DNA from: Leptolyngbya iicbica LK
GTDB taxonomy: Bacteria > Cyanobacteriota > Cyanobacteriia > Phormidesmidales > Phormidesmidaceae
Assembly (NCBI RefSeq): GCF_004212215.1
Contig: NZ_QVFV01000007.1
Span: 1 to 64,000 of the forward strand
Reading direction: 5' to 3'
DNA: 64,000 nt
Under the pieces are notes generated by a model. The model made no database searches and was not told the origin of the DNA. It worked only from the letters and a program-made list of their open reading frames with translations. Made by a program: the position numbers and the translations under genes. Below are positions 27,226 through 37,874 of this stretch, one piece after another. How positions within the stretch are numbered: position 1 is the stretch's first letter; every line of letters begins with the position of its first letter.

Positions 27226-27339
27226 ATGCGGCGCTATAGCATCCGCCAAGTCCCTTTTGCCCAGGGCGGCAGTATTGAGGCCACACCGACTGCATCCCTC
27301 AATACTGCCGTCTATCAGGCCGAGGTCAAATCACGCTAG
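27226..27339 (+). CDS. Candidate 37-residue micro-protein carrying an inverted repeat
   Basis: A short frame beginning MRRYSIRQVPFAQGG, with a good ribosome binding site (GGAG, 7 nt before the ATG). Its central codons overlap a 14-bp inverted repeat. No family recognised. It ends 50 bp before the cobalamin riboswitch. It may instead be non-coding. Confidence 0.35.
   Translation: MRRYSIRQVPFAQGGSIEATPTASLNTAVYQAEVKSR
27267..27310. repeat. Perfect 14-bp inverted repeat
   Basis: CGGCAGTATTGAGG (27267-27280) pairs with CCTCAATACTGCCG (27297-27310) across a 16-nt loop. It can form a strong hairpin in RNA. No T-run follows, so a simple terminator is unlikely. Confidence 0.8.
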
Positions 27340-27391
27340 CAACTGAGAAGTCCCTGGGAGTGACCGTGACAAAACTCAATGCTCGCCTCAT

Positions 27392-27603
27392 TGCCGACGG
27401 TGTTAAGGTGAAAGGCCATCGGTTTTAGCGAAGAGCAGTCGCTAAAGGAAACGGGGAAAGTGCAGTGCAAATCTGCCGCTGTCCCGCAGCTGTGAACCGG
27501 TTTGGGAGATGCGATTTGCGGCCAATCAGTTTGGGTGGGATGGACACCTAAACGAACAGCCAAAATCAGTCATTCCCAGTCGCGTAAGTCAGAATGCCCG
27601 CCG
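27392..27603 (+). ncRNA. Cobalamin (adenosylcobalamin-type) riboswitch
   Basis: The conserved core reads AAACGGGGAAAGTGCAGTGC and then AAATCTGCCGCTGTCCCGCA (about 27450-27489), followed by GCTGTGAACCGG, the B12-box region of the class. The element starts at GGTGTTAAGGTGAAAGG and closes with AGTCAGAATGCCCGCC at about 27587-27602. It represses downstream expression when cobalamin is present. The nearest plus-strand gene is the DUF1636 gene, 340 bp downstream. Confidence 0.9.
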
Positions 27604-27942
27604 ATGATCACAACCTGTTGTGTATTCGTCTGCGAGGTACGGATGGATTTACGTGTTCAGTCCTTGAGGGAGTTCAAGGCAAGCTTTGAGTCATCGCAAT
27701 ATGGGCGGGTGGCGGGCGCGATCGCCCCACCTAATTTGGCCCGGTCGCTTGCGGCAGTGATCAAATATAGACGCGCAGGCAGTGCCCTCGGCTTTGTCGG
27801 TGAGTCCTGGAGCACTTTTGGGCGAGTGGAGCCAGCATGACGGGGCTTGATGCCCGGTCGGGAGGCTGCTGCCCATCAGCCAACTAAGCGTTCTGGAAGA
27901 ACGCGAATGCTGCTGATTTTTTGTCCTGTTTGACGATTGGAA
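27604..27942 (+). promoter_or_regulatory. Long leader between the riboswitch and the DUF1636 gene
   Basis: About 340 bp with no credible gene. It includes GC-rich inverted segments around 27836-27890 (GATG...CATC; GGCTG...CAGCC) that could form an expression platform or an additional structured RNA. A 113-codon frame spanning 27502-27840 runs through the riboswitch and is rejected as a gene. Confidence 0.4.
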
Positions 27943-28323
27943 ATGTCTGAAACAACGTTGATGGTGTGCGCCTTGTGTCGTTTTTCTGCACAAGAGCGTA
28001 GTCGTAATGGTGTGGCTGGTGGTCAGTATTTGATCGACCAGTTGCGCCAAGCTCTGGCCTCACGGCAACTACAAGATGCGGTCAAGATCGAGCCTTTACG
28101 CTGTATGGCGGGATGTCACCAGCCCTGCAATGTGTCAATCGCGGCACCGGGTAAGCTGACATTTATTTTCAGTGGCGTTGCCCCCACCACTGGCGCAGCT
28201 TCAGTCTCAGAGTTTTGCCAGCAATATGCTGCGACGACCGATGGGCGGGTGCCCTATGGCGATCGCTCGCTTGCCATCCGGCGGGCAACTGCCTTTGTGC
28301 TGCCCCCACTCCCCACTCCTTAG
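27943..28323 (+). CDS. DUF1636 metal-binding protein under B12 control
   Basis: A 126-residue protein. Cysteines in MVCALCRF (near the N terminus) and in LRCMAGCHQPCNVSI (mid-protein) match the DUF1636 ferredoxin-like family, proposed to bind metal or a cluster. Family members are often associated with cobalt/cobalamin genes, which agrees with the upstream cobalamin riboswitch. A role in cobalt handling or a B12-independent substitute is inferred. The C-terminal third (after about residue 85) is variable. Start chosen at ATG (MSETTLMVCALC) rather than TTG 27937. A CHAT gene follows after about 100 bp. Confidence 0.8.
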   Translation: MSETTLMVCALCRFSAQERSRNGVAGGQYLIDQLRQALASRQLQDAVKIEPLRCMAGCHQPCNVSIAAPGKLTFIFSGVAPTTGAASVSEFCQQYAATTDGRVPYGDRSLAIRRATAFVLPPLPTP

Positions 28324-28429
28324 GGACAATCAGCTCTATTTACTGACAAATGGCCATCGCTAGATCCTGATCAAGTTAAGCTGTGGCTGAAGGGTGTTGA
28401 GACTCGCTGACGTCATCACGGGAACTCAG

Positions 28430-29824
28430 ATGTTGCCCTCACAGTTATGCACGGCCCTGTACCGATATCTGCGCCATCAATGGCGTTGGCTCATCATGAT
28501 GGGGCTCGCCACTAGTTGGACGATGGGCCTGGGGACGACTGCTACCGCCGATTACACTCGCTATGCGTCCCCTGAGGCAGCCCCACAGCCGGTCATTACC
28601 CGAGGCATTGGGGTCGAGGCCCGCATTCAAGCCATCGAACAAACCTGGGAAGCAGACTATACCGCTTTTCTCCGCAGTCCATCAGGGTTGCAACCGTTGG
28701 ATGGGGCCGATGTGGCGGCGACCCTGGCGGAGCTCAATACCCAGACGGGGCATCGGCTGGGGTTGGTTTATATCGTGCCGGAGAGCGATGGATTAGAGTT
28801 GGTGCTTGCGAGTCCTGATGCGGCAGCGGTGCAATATCGTCTAGAGGTGCCGCGATCGCGCTTCGAGGCCGAGGTGGATAATTTACAGCGGCAGATTTTG
28901 CGGCCCAATTCTGATCGGTATCTGGCTCCGGCTCAGCAGCTATATCAGTGGCTGATCGCGCCCATGGAGGCGGATTTGGGCGACCGACGAATTGACACGC
29001 TGGTCTTTTGTGTGGGAGAGCGAGTGCGATCGCTGCCCTTAGCGGCTCTCCACGATGGACAACAATTCCTGGCAGAAAAGTATGACTTGGGCCTGATTCC
29101 CGCCCTGACGCTGACGGATCCGCAGTTTCGGGCGCTGCGTCAGGTGGATGTGTTGGCGATGGGGGCGAGTGAATTCAATCGGTTGGCGGACTTGCCAGCG
29201 GTCTCGGTGGAACTATCGACCGTGGCGGACGAGTTGTGGCCTGGGGTCATTCATCTCAATGCGGACTTTACCAAGCAAGTGTTGCAACGCGAGTTGGCGC
29301 AGGCCCAGTATGAAATTGTGCATCTGGCGACCCATGCCGAGTTTCAGGAAGGGGCTGCCGACCAATCATTTATTCAGCTCTGGCAAGATGAGCAGCTCAA
29401 TTTGCTAGAGCTCCGCGACCTGGATTGGCAAACGTTGCCCGTTGAATTGCTGGTACTGAGCGCATGTCAGACGGCGTTGGGCAATCCGCAGGCGGAGTTG
29501 GGGTTTGCCGGGTTGGCGTATCAAACCGGGGTGCGATCGGCGCTAGCCAGTTTGTGGTCGGTGAGTGATGTGGGCACGCTGGCGCTGATGCGAGAGTTTT
29601 ATGGACAACTGGCCCAAGCTCAAGGGGAAACGAAAGCAGCGGTGTTGGGCTCAACGCAGCGGGCCATGATTCACGGCGAGGTGACGCTGACGGAGACGCA
29701 ACTGGTGAACTCTAGCGGACAGGCGATCGCCCTGCCTCTCAGTCTGCAAGCCCAAGTGGCCGATATTGACCTGTCGCATCCGTTTTACTGGTCGGCGTTT
29801 GTGCTGGTGGGCGCCCCGTGGTGA
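28430..29824 (+). CDS. CHAT domain (caspase-like) protein with N-terminal anchor
   Basis: A 464-residue protein: a hydrophobic signal/anchor (about 18-43, WRWLIMMGLATSWTMGLGTTATA), a linker region with short helices, then a C-terminal CHAT peptidase domain (about 200-464). The catalytic pair is visible: His in VHLATHAEF (about H302) and Cys in LLVLSACQTALG (about C346). The end ALASLWSVSDVGTLALMREFY and DLSHPFYWSAFVLVGAPW is the CHAT C-terminal signature. CHAT proteases are of the separase/caspase clan; many cyanobacterial members are in TPR-CHAT proteins. The TPRs are missing here, so it is a short form with the N-terminal exported segment. An upstream GTG (28394) would lengthen it by 12 residues. 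Confidence 0.85.
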   Translation: MLPSQLCTALYRYLRHQWRWLIMMGLATSWTMGLGTTATADYTRYASPEAAPQPVITRGIGVEARIQAIEQTWEADYTAFLRSPSGLQPLDGADVAATLAELNTQTGHRLGLVYIVPESDGLELVLASPDAAAVQYRLEVPRSRFEAEVDNLQRQILRPNSDRYLAPAQQLYQWLIAPMEADLGDRRIDTLVFCVGERVRSLPLAALHDGQQFLAEKYDLGLIPALTLTDPQFRALRQVDVLAMGASEFNRLADLPAVSVELSTVADELWPGVIHLNADFTKQVLQRELAQAQYEIVHLATHAEFQEGAADQSFIQLWQDEQLNLLELRDLDWQTLPVELLVLSACQTALGNPQAELGFAGLAYQTGVRSALASLWSVSDVGTLALMREFYGQLAQAQGETKAAVLGSTQRAMIHGEVTLTETQLVNSSGQAIALPLSLQAQVADIDLSHPFYWSAFVLVGAPW

Positions 29825-29856
29825 GTTGGGCGATCGCGGGCACCCTGACCGCACAA

Positions 29857-30876
<1,020 letters not shown>

Positions 30877-30978
30877 TTAAGGGGACGAGTCCCTGGACCC
30901 ATGTCCCAACTCACTCGCTGAAGTTCGACCAGGGACCCGTCCCCAGGAGCCGCCGCTAATTTGCCAGCGCGATCGCAC

Positions 30979-33117
30979 TCAGTCGCGGGGATGCATGAGC
31001 AGGATGAGCGATCGCCCGCCGACCACCAGCGATTCGCCCACCACCTCGGGGGCCGACTCCACAAAGCCCTGGGTGAGTTTGGTATCGAGGATGAGTTGCC
31101 AGGGGCGATCGCTCAACTCTGGCGGCATCACAAACGTCTGGGCCTCGGCCTGGGCGTTAAAGAACAGCAAAAAACTATCGTCAATGATGCGCTGGCCCTG
31201 GCGATCCGGAGTGGGAATTTCTTCCCCGTTGAAAAAGACCCCGATCGCTTTGGCTTCCGCCTCTTGCCAGTCCTCGTCGCTCACGTCAGTGCCGTCGATG
31301 TTGAACCAGCCAATGTCATCCACGCCGGAGCCATGAATTTCGCGCCCCTGAAACCAGTCCCGCCGCTGAAACACGGGATGCGCTCGCCGAAACCGCATCA
31401 ACTGCTGCACAAAGGTGAGGATCGTGTGCTGCTCAGGCTTCAGGTGCCAGTCGAGCCACGACAGTTCACTATCCTGACAGTAGGTATTGTTGTTGCCCTG
31501 TTGCGATCGGCCAAATTCGTCGCCCCCCAGCAGCATCGGCACTCCCTGCGACAGCAGCAGCGTCGCCAAAAAGTTGCGCTGTTGCCGCGCCCGAATTTCC
31601 AGCACCACGGGGTCATCAGTGTCCCCTTCCACGCCACAGTTCCACGAGCGGTTGTAGCTTTCACCGTCGCGGTTGCCCTCGCCGTTGGCCTCGTTGTGCT
31701 TTTCGTTGTAGCTAACCAGATCGCGCAGGGTAAAGCCGTCGTGGCAGGTGATGAAGTTGATGCTGGCGTGGGGCCGTTTGCCGTTCGATTCATACAGGTC
31801 AGAGCTGCCCGTCAGACGAAAGGCAAATTCCCCCAGGCGGCAGTGAGCCTCGCGCCAAAAGTCGCGCATCGAGTCGCGGTACTTGCCATTCCACTCCGAC
31901 CACAGCAGCGGAAAGTTGCCCACCTGGTAGCCCCCCTCGCCGATGTCCCACGGCTCCGCAATCAGCTTGGTATTGGAGAGGACGGGGTCTTGGTGAATGA
32001 TGTCAAAAAAGGCGGCGAGGCTGTTCACCTCGTACAGCTCGCGCGCCAGGGCTGAGGCCAGGTCAAACCGGAAGCCGTCCACATGCATTTCCTGCACCCA
32101 GTAGCGCAGGCTGTCCATAATCAGCTTGAGCACCTGGGGATGGCAGACATTCAGCGAGTTGCCGCAGCCGGTGAAATCCATATAGTAGCGGGGCAAATCT
32201 TCTACCAGGCGATAGTAAGCTTCGTTATCGATGCCGCGAAACGCCAGCGTCGGCCCATAGTGGTTGCCTTCGCCCGTGTGGTTATACACCACGTCGAGAA
32301 TCACTTCGATGCCCGCTTGGTGCAGGGCTTTGACCATCGCTTTGAACTCGCGCACCTGTTCGCCGTGGCGGCCGTGGGCGCTGTATTCCGAATAGGGGGC
32401 AAAGTAGCCGACGGAGTCGTAGCCCCAATAGTTGCGCAGTCCCGTGCTAACCAAATGGCCGGGATAGGCGGTGAAATGGTGAACGGGCAATAGCTCGATC
32501 GCGGTCACGCCCAAGGTTTTCAGATGGGCAATGATGGCGGGATGGCCGACTCCGGCATAGGTGCCGCGCAGTTCTTCGGGTACGTCGGGATGTTGCTGGG
32601 TGAGGCCCTTGACGTGGGCTTCGTAAATGATGGTTTCGTGCCAGGCGGTGCCAGGATGGCGATCGCCCTCCCAATCAAAGGTGGGGTCGACCACTACGCA
32701 GCGGGGCATCAAGTCGGCACTGTCGAGTTCCGATGCTTCTAGATCGCGATCGTCGTTATCTAACTCGCCAATGGGATAGCCAAAAATGCCTGCCCCATGC
32801 TGAATGTCACCCGCGATCGCCCGCGCATAAGGATCAATCAGCAGCTTGTGGCGATTAAACCGCTGTCCTTCTTCGGCATCATAAGGCCCATCGACCCGGT
32901 AAGCATAGTGCTGACCAGGCGCAACGTCGGGCAGGTAGCCGTGCCAAACGTAATTGCTGCACTCTGGCAACTGAATCTGCGTCTCGTGGCCGTGTTCATC
33001 AAACAGACACAAGTACACTGCCGTCGCATTCTCGGAAAACAGCGCAAAGTTGGTTCCCTTGCCGTCCCAGGTTGCGCCGAGAGGCTGCGGATCGCCGGGC
33101 CAGATGGTGTGGGTCAT
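30979..33117 (-). CDS. glgX: Glycogen debranching enzyme GlgX
   Basis: A 712-residue isoamylase-type GH13 enzyme of normal length. N-terminal CBM48 (to about 150: PGDPQPLGATWDGKGTNFALFSENA). The (beta/alpha)8 barrel carries VILDVVYNHTGEGNH, DGFRFDLASALARE (nucleophile Asp), KLIAEPWDIGEGGYQVGNFP (acid Glu) and FITCHDGFTLRDLVSYN. The C-terminal beta domain starts near residue 600. It hydrolyses alpha-1,6 branches of glycogen during glycogen breakdown. Monocistronic; the upstream G-rich repeat region separates it from yccF. Confidence 0.95.
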   Translation of the reverse strand: MTHTIWPGDPQPLGATWDGKGTNFALFSENATAVYLCLFDEHGHETQIQLPECSNYVWHGYLPDVAPGQHYAYRVDGPYDAEEGQRFNRHKLLIDPYARAIAGDIQHGAGIFGYPIGELDNDDRDLEASELDSADLMPRCVVVDPTFDWEGDRHPGTAWHETIIYEAHVKGLTQQHPDVPEELRGTYAGVGHPAIIAHLKTLGVTAIELLPVHHFTAYPGHLVSTGLRNYWGYDSVGYFAPYSEYSAHGRHGEQVREFKAMVKALHQAGIEVILDVVYNHTGEGNHYGPTLAFRGIDNEAYYRLVEDLPRYYMDFTGCGNSLNVCHPQVLKLIMDSLRYWVQEMHVDGFRFDLASALARELYEVNSLAAFFDIIHQDPVLSNTKLIAEPWDIGEGGYQVGNFPLLWSEWNGKYRDSMRDFWREAHCRLGEFAFRLTGSSDLYESNGKRPHASINFITCHDGFTLRDLVSYNEKHNEANGEGNRDGESYNRSWNCGVEGDTDDPVVLEIRARQQRNFLATLLLSQGVPMLLGGDEFGRSQQGNNNTYCQDSELSWLDWHLKPEQHTILTFVQQLMRFRRAHPVFQRRDWFQGREIHGSGVDDIGWFNIDGTDVSDEDWQEAEAKAIGVFFNGEEIPTPDRQGQRIIDDSFLLFFNAQAEAQTFVMPPELSDRPWQLILDTKLTQGFVESAPEVVGESLVVGGRSLILLMHPRD

Positions 33118-33470
33118 AACTGAAAGTTAGGGATTACGGCAAGGGTGATCGACCTGATTGTAACGGGTTGGGTGTCAGGCGTGGGGGAGGAGAGTGTGAG
33201 GGTGGCAGGGTATTGAGGGTGTGAGGGTGGCAGGGTATGAGGGTGGCAGGGTATGAGGGTGAGAGGGTAAGGGGTATGAGGGTGAGAGGGTAAGGGGTAT
33301 GAGGGTGTGAGGGTAAGGGGACGAGCGTCTATCTAACCACCCATCCACCCAACCACCCATCCACTCCTCACTCCAAAAGTGGGTGAATTACGGTGGGGTC
33401 GGTACGGCTCGAAACCGCATCAGTTCTCGTATGATGGCATCGTTGAGTGGGCAATTGAGGGAGAACGGCG
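33118..33470. other. G-rich minisatellite and promoter region
   Basis: The spacer between divergent glgX and the YccF gene. Its left half (33187-33320) is the tandem repeat given separately; the right half (33380-33470) carries the YccF promoter and ribosome site (GAGGGAGAACG before ATG). No gene is present. Confidence 0.6.
33187..33320. repeat. Purine-rich tandem repeats with 23-bp units
   Basis: Three near-identical 23-bp units starting GGTATGAGGGTG lie at 33250-33272, 33273-33295 and 33296-33318; the third differs at one base. Two or three shorter GAGGGTGGCAGGGTAT units precede them. The strand is almost pure G/A/T with repeated GGG and GGGG runs. Confidence 0.85.
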
Positions 33471-33839
33471 ATGAGTTTGCTAGGCAATATTATCTGGCTG
33501 ATTTTTGGCGGCTTTTTGAGTGGGGTGGGCTACATTCTCGGTGGCATTAGCACTTGTCTGACCATCATTGGCATTCCCTTTGGCCTGGCGACGATTGAGA
33601 TTGGCATCGCTTCGTTCACGCCGTTTGGTCGCACGATTAAGAAAGGGCCGAATGCTGATTCCACGCTGGTCTTGATTTTGAATCTGGTGTGGATTGTGAT
33701 TTTTGGCTGGGCGATCGCGCTCAATCACCTGTTCTGGGGCGTGCTCCTCGCCATCACCATCATCGGCATTCCCTTTGCCAAGCAACACTTCAAGCTGATG
33801 AATTTGGCCCTGTTCCCCTTTGGTCGCAGTTTGGAATAA
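33471..33839 (+). CDS. YccF domain protein
   Basis: A 122-residue membrane protein with two YccF-type repeats, each with a loop GIPF (ISTCLTIIGIPFGLATIEI and ITIIGIPFAKQHFKLMNLALFPFGR) between hydrophobic helices. Three to four membrane segments. Function unknown; the family is widespread in bacteria. A good ribosome site (GGGAG) precedes the ATG. Confidence 0.85.
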   Translation: MSLLGNIIWLIFGGFLSGVGYILGGISTCLTIIGIPFGLATIEIGIASFTPFGRTIKKGPNADSTLVLILNLVWIVIFGWAIALNHLFWGVLLAITIIGIPFAKQHFKLMNLALFPFGRSLE

Positions 33840-34008
33840 GGGTGAGTCGCCGAGGGGCGATCGCAACGTCCACCCTACAATCACGAAGTTAATGAAAGTG
33901 CGCTGCTTTGAGATTCAAAGGGCGCATTTTTGGTTAAAAGTGAGGCGGGTAAGCGATCGCCTCGCTATGCTGTGAAGAAAATCAGTTGTGCCAAAGGATG
34001 GTGAATCC

Positions 34009-34203
34009 ATGACGCTGCAATTTAAGGTGCCTTCGATGAAGTGTGAAGGCTGTGCCGACGCTGTGACCGAGGCAATTCAATCGGTGGATGCGGGGGCCAA
34101 GGTCGAGATTGATGTGGATAGCAAAGCGGTGTCGGCAGAGACCAGCGCCACTGTGGATGCGGTACGGGAAGCGATCGCGGCCAAAGGTCACACCATGGCC
34201 TAA
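34009..34203 (+). CDS. Heavy-metal-associated (HMA) domain protein, Atx1/CopZ-like
   Basis: A 64-residue ferredoxin-fold metallochaperone with the metal loop MKCEGCADAV (M-x-C-x-x-C). It binds Cu(I) or another soft metal and delivers it to a P-type ATPase in related systems; no such ATPase is in the window. The ATG at 34009 is preceded by AAGGATGG; the GTG at 33988 would add 7 residues. Confidence 0.85.
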   Translation: MTLQFKVPSMKCEGCADAVTEAIQSVDAGAKVEIDVDSKAVSAETSATVDAVREAIAAKGHTMA

Positions 34204-34298
34204 CTCAACCCAGGGGAACAATTCTCTTCGAGGGAAGTGTCCTCCTGGAGGCTACATGCTATGAGAGGGCAATACGCAGTACCAATAAAAGGAAACCT

Positions 34299-37200
34299 TT
34301 AATCATCATCAGCATTTTGCTCGGGCGCAGGCGCCTGTAGTGGGCAGTCATCAAGTCGTCTTTCAGAGTTAGATCCTTCAGCCACCTGCTCTGCGATTGC
34401 AAGGACAGGATAATCACTGCACTGATATATAGGAGCTAACGGAAACACCTTTTCTAATCCTTCAGTTTTTTCAATAGCATCACGAGTCAGTTCTGCTCGA
34501 TTACAAGTAGCATTACCGGATAAACATGCTCTCAGCTTATCTCGATACTTTTTTGCAAGGGCAAGTCTGGGATTGATATCGAGTGCTTTATCAAAGGCTT
34601 CTAATGCTAGGGGCCATTCTCTGTCACTAAAAATTAAGTGGATAAAACCTAGTGACATAAACGCGTTACTATTATCGAGAAAATCACCATTATTATAAAG
34701 TTTATCGGCATCTCTATAATTTCCTCCACGAGCATTAACAACAGCTAAGTTGTAGTTTAAGCTGTTTGCCTTCAAGTCTATTAAATTAGATTTCTCGATT
34801 GCTTTTTCTAGTAGCGAGATTGACAACTCGAATTCTTCTTGGCCATATTCCTTAGCCTGAAATAAAAGGAATGCTAATGTTCCCAAGATAGGAATATCCT
34901 CATCAGAAAGCTCCTCAGCCGGCATGTCCATATATTGTTGGATTGCTCTTTCATGGGCATTGTTGTAGCGGATGCCTTCTAAAGGACTTAGTTCTCCCGT
35001 CTGATTTGTTTGTTCTACTTGTTCCATATTTTGAGCGAGGCCGAGATAGAAAAAAGTTTGTGGTAGCACATTGACCTCATCATTTTCTTCTAAAAGTGAT
35101 TGATCATTGCTGGAACTTGTAGCATTAACTGCAGTCTGAAAATTCTCGATTGCAGATTCAAGAAACTCTTCCTTGGTACTATCTGACTTGCCAATCCATT
35201 GAATAATTCGTGCCTGCCCTTGTCGGACAAAGAGAATAGGCAATATATCATTGTCAACATCAATGTTTTTGTTTTCTATCTGTTCAATCGCTGTCTCACA
35301 TGCAGTGATACGTCTACCTGCTAAGGAATCTACTTCAAGATCAATTAAATTATCTCCATATGCTTTAGGAGCTTTGACTAACCCTTGGCACAGGTTTAAA
35401 TTTTCACGAAAAGCCTGATAAGTTTGAGTTCTCTCATATAGCTTGAAAGCCGCGAAGCCAGTGAGTCCCAAAAGAGCAAAAATGCCGGTACCTAGCATAA
35501 AAGCATGATGCCTTTTGAGGCTGAGCAGGCCTCGATTTTTACGTCTAGGAAACTTTTCGAGTTCGTGAAGATCTGTCAGAATTTCATCAATATCCCTGTA
35601 GCGACTACTAAGTTTATGACTTACCATTCGATCAATCACATTTGCAAACTCAGACCGAATGTCAACCATTGGTTGATTGGAGACGCTGTAACGCCAGATC
35701 ACTTCTCGAGTTTTGCGATCGATGTTCAGTTCACACGGATAATTGCCGGTAAGAGCTTGAATTGCAATCATGCCAAGGGCATAAATATCTCGCTGTTCAT
35801 CTGACCATTCGCTAATCTCTTCAGGAGGGTAGTAATCCAAAGTCCAAGAATCCTCAGATAAATCTCTCCTCTGCTCTAGATCAACCAATGACATGATTTC
35901 CTGAAGAATTCCGAAATCAATCAAGACCAGACTTTTGTCTATTTGCTTGCGCCGAATATTTGATGGTTTAAGATTGAGATGTGCTAAGCCTTGATGGTGA
36001 ATGAAACCTAAAACCTTGCAAATATCAATCAAAAAATCAATGACTTTACCTTCTTCCCATCTTTTATAAGGTGCTATCTCTGCATCTAAGTTATTACCTT
36101 CTACGAAATCTTGAACAATATAGAATTCGCCTTCCTCCTCAAAGAAAGCAATTAAGTTCGGTATTTTTTCGTGGCCCCTAATTTTCTCGAAATCTTTCAA
36201 CTTGCTGTTGAATAAATCCTTAATGTGTTCTAAGAGGTCTAAATTATTTGTGATTGGAGTGAGATGCTTGATGATATACTGAGGCTTGCCTGCCAAGTCT
36301 AAATCGCGTACTAGATATGCCTTGATTGGACTGTCACTTGAAAGCTTACTGACGACTTCATATCTTTTACGAATGATGCGTCGATTTTGTGCTTCTGTCA
36401 GAACCCGCTGTACCCAATCTCCATTAAATAAATCAAGATATATGTCGTGGGCAATGGCAAGTCTCTTATCTATAACTTCTAGAATTCCTAATTCCAGAAA
36501 TATCTGTGAGTTAGCAGCCTCTTCATCGGGTACCCATTTCCCAGTTAGGATCTTTTTATATTGTGATAGCGTATCAATACATTTCCCATCTTCCAGCAAT
36601 AAGTTGGCTAGACTACTTCTAATGAAATCGTGATCTTCTGGATTGATTTCTTTGCCTAGGAGCCAATCTAATGCTTCACGAAGTGCTTTTCCCCTAAGCA
36701 AGCGTGAATCATCCTCATAGGACGAGCCCAACCAAGCTTTGAGCGATTCTGCGTAGGGGCGAATCTTCTTTAGTTCTTCACTTACCAACTCCGAACTAAA
36801 GACTTCTTTGTAAATAGGGTTATAAACTTTTAGATAACCGGCTTGTTTAACCACTAAGCCGGATAGTCTTAGCTCTACTTGTTCTGGACTATCATCGGCA
36901 TCAACATATCCCTGCTCTAGAATCTGTTGATAAACTCCTAGCAGTTTGCCTCTAAACTGTTCTTCTTTACTCAGAAATCGTTGTTGAATAGTTCTAAGAT
37001 GAATAGGTTCATCTTGTGATTCCCAATTCGATATGACTTTGGCGTGGACAATTTTGTAAACTAATTCTGTCTCTTGGTTTGCTGGAATCGTGAAATTGCT
37101 CTTATGAATTAACAGACAGATTTTCTGAGTAAGGAAAGGCTGTCCTTCTGTGAAATCTAAAATCCTTTCTAAAACAGCTTGAGGGTTTTGGGCTTTTGCT

Positions 37201-37874
37201 GAGAGTCCCGGAATTAGAGGTTGAGCTTCGTCAGCACTAAATCCTGTTAATTCAATAGCTCGGCCAACATTGAAAGGAGTCCGCCGTTTGTCTTGAATGA
37301 GATCAGAAGGTGTAGCGACACCCATCAAGGCAAAGGTCAGCCTATTATACTTAGGTTGATCAGCCCTTCGGTTATAACAATCTCGAATGGCAGCAAAGAA
37401 ATCGCCTGCATCAAAGTCAAGGCTTAGGACGCTGTCAATTTCGTCAATAAAAATGACGATATTGTTTTTTAATTTTTCTAGCAAGACTTGATCAATGAAA
37501 TTTTCAAATCTTTGGACAGGCGATATTAGCCCTTGGCTTTCCCACCAGACTTGCCAATTGTCTAGATTCATTTCCTGCAAGTTATTCACGATGCTATCAA
37601 CTACACCAGCGTAAAGCTGGTCAGAGGTGATATCGCGTGTTCCAATTGACGTTATGTCTATTGAAGTACAAGAAACCCCAGCTTCTCTTAAACGCTGCAT
37701 TGTGCGTACTCTTAAGCTTGACTTACCCATTTGTCGGGCATTAAGTACGTAACAAAATTCTCCAGCGATTAAACTTTCATAAAGTCTTTGGTCTGCTTGG
37801 CGCTCGACGTATGAAGGAGCATTGATCGGCAAGGTGCCGCCCAAGTGATATTCGTAAGATGACGATGTACTCAT
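34299..37874 (-). CDS. AAA_35 NTPase-pseudokinase-membrane-repeat protein
   Basis: A 1191-residue protein. Residues 1-360 are an AAA-like (AAA_35) signalling ATPase: Walker A ARQMGKSS (46-53), Walker B IFIDEID (141-147) and the winged-helix end [13 protein letters not shown] helical region follows (about 370-500). A protein-kinase-like domain (about 505-775) has the Lys (K536), DFG (D653) and PPEE, but the catalytic loop reads HLNLKPSN, with Asn634 replacing the catalytic Asp of HRD, and no glycine-rich loop is evident. It is probably a pseudokinase. One membrane helix (790-812) follows; then a 375-residue helical-repeat tail with several cysteines, predicted outside the cytoplasm. The start overlaps the stop of the preceding AAA_35-HTH gene by 4 bp (ATGA), so the two are translationally coupled. 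Composition is visibly AT-richer than the neighbours. Confidence 0.87.
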   Translation of the reverse strand: MSTSSSYEYHLGGTLPINAPSYVERQADQRLYESLIAGEFCYVLNARQMGKSSLRVRTMQRLREAGVSCTSIDITSIGTRDITSDQLYAGVVDSIVNNLQEMNLDNWQVWWESQGLISPVQRFENFIDQVLLEKLKNNIVIFIDEIDSVLSLDFDAGDFFAAIRDCYNRRADQPKYNRLTFALMGVATPSDLIQDKRRTPFNVGRAIELTGFSADEAQPLIPGLSAKAQNPQAVLERILDFTEGQPFLTQKICLLIHKSNFTIPANQETELVYKIVHAKVISNWESQDEPIHLRTIQQRFLSKEEQFRGKLLGVYQQILEQGYVDADDSPEQVELRLSGLVVKQAGYLKVYNPIYKEVFSSELVSEELKKIRPYAESLKAWLGSSYEDDSRLLRGKALREALDWLLGKEINPEDHDFIRSSLANLLLEDGKCIDTLSQYKKILTGKWVPDEEAANSQIFLELGILEVIDKRLAIAHDIYLDLFNGDWVQRVLTEAQNRRIIRKRYEVVSKLSSDSPIKAYLVRDLDLAGKPQYIIKHLTPITNNLDLLEHIKDLFNSKLKDFEKIRGHEKIPNLIAFFEEEGEFYIVQDFVEGNNLDAEIAPYKRWEEGKVIDFLIDICKVLGFIHHQGLAHLNLKPSNIRRKQIDKSLVLIDFGILQEIMSLVDLEQRRDLSEDSWTLDYYPPEEISEWSDEQRDIYALGMIAIQALTGNYPCELNIDRKTREVIWRYSVSNQPMVDIRSEFANVIDRMVSHKLSSRYRDIDEILTDLHELEKFPRRKNRGLLSLKRHHAFMLGTGIFALLGLTGFAAFKLYERTQTYQAFRENLNLCQGLVKAPKAYGDNLIDLEVDSLAGRRITACETAIEQIENKNIDVDNDILPILFVRQGQARIIQWIGKSDSTKEEFLESAIENFQTAVNATSSSNDQSLLEENDEVNVLPQTFFYLGLAQNMEQVEQTNQTGELSPLEGIRYNNAHERAIQQYMDMPAEELSDEDIPILGTLAFLLFQAKEYGQEEFELSISLLEKAIEKSNLIDLKANSLNYNLAVVNARGGNYRDADKLYNNGDFLDNSNAFMSLGFIHLIFSDREWPLALEAFDKALDINPRLALAKKYRDKLRACLSGNATCNRAELTRDAIEKTEGLEKVFPLAPIYQCSDYPVLAIAEQVAEGSNSERRLDDCPLQAPAPEQNADDD

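Noticed and set aside
27502-27840. 112-codon ORF across the riboswitch
   Set aside because: It runs through the conserved cobalamin riboswitch core and leader; composition is not protein-like.
30961-32055. 364-codon plus-strand frame opposite glgX
   Set aside because: Long only because of the high-GC antisense of glgX; glgX motifs prove the other strand.
33187-33320. Possible CRISPR array
   Set aside because: Units are contiguous with no unique spacers; it is a tandem repeat.
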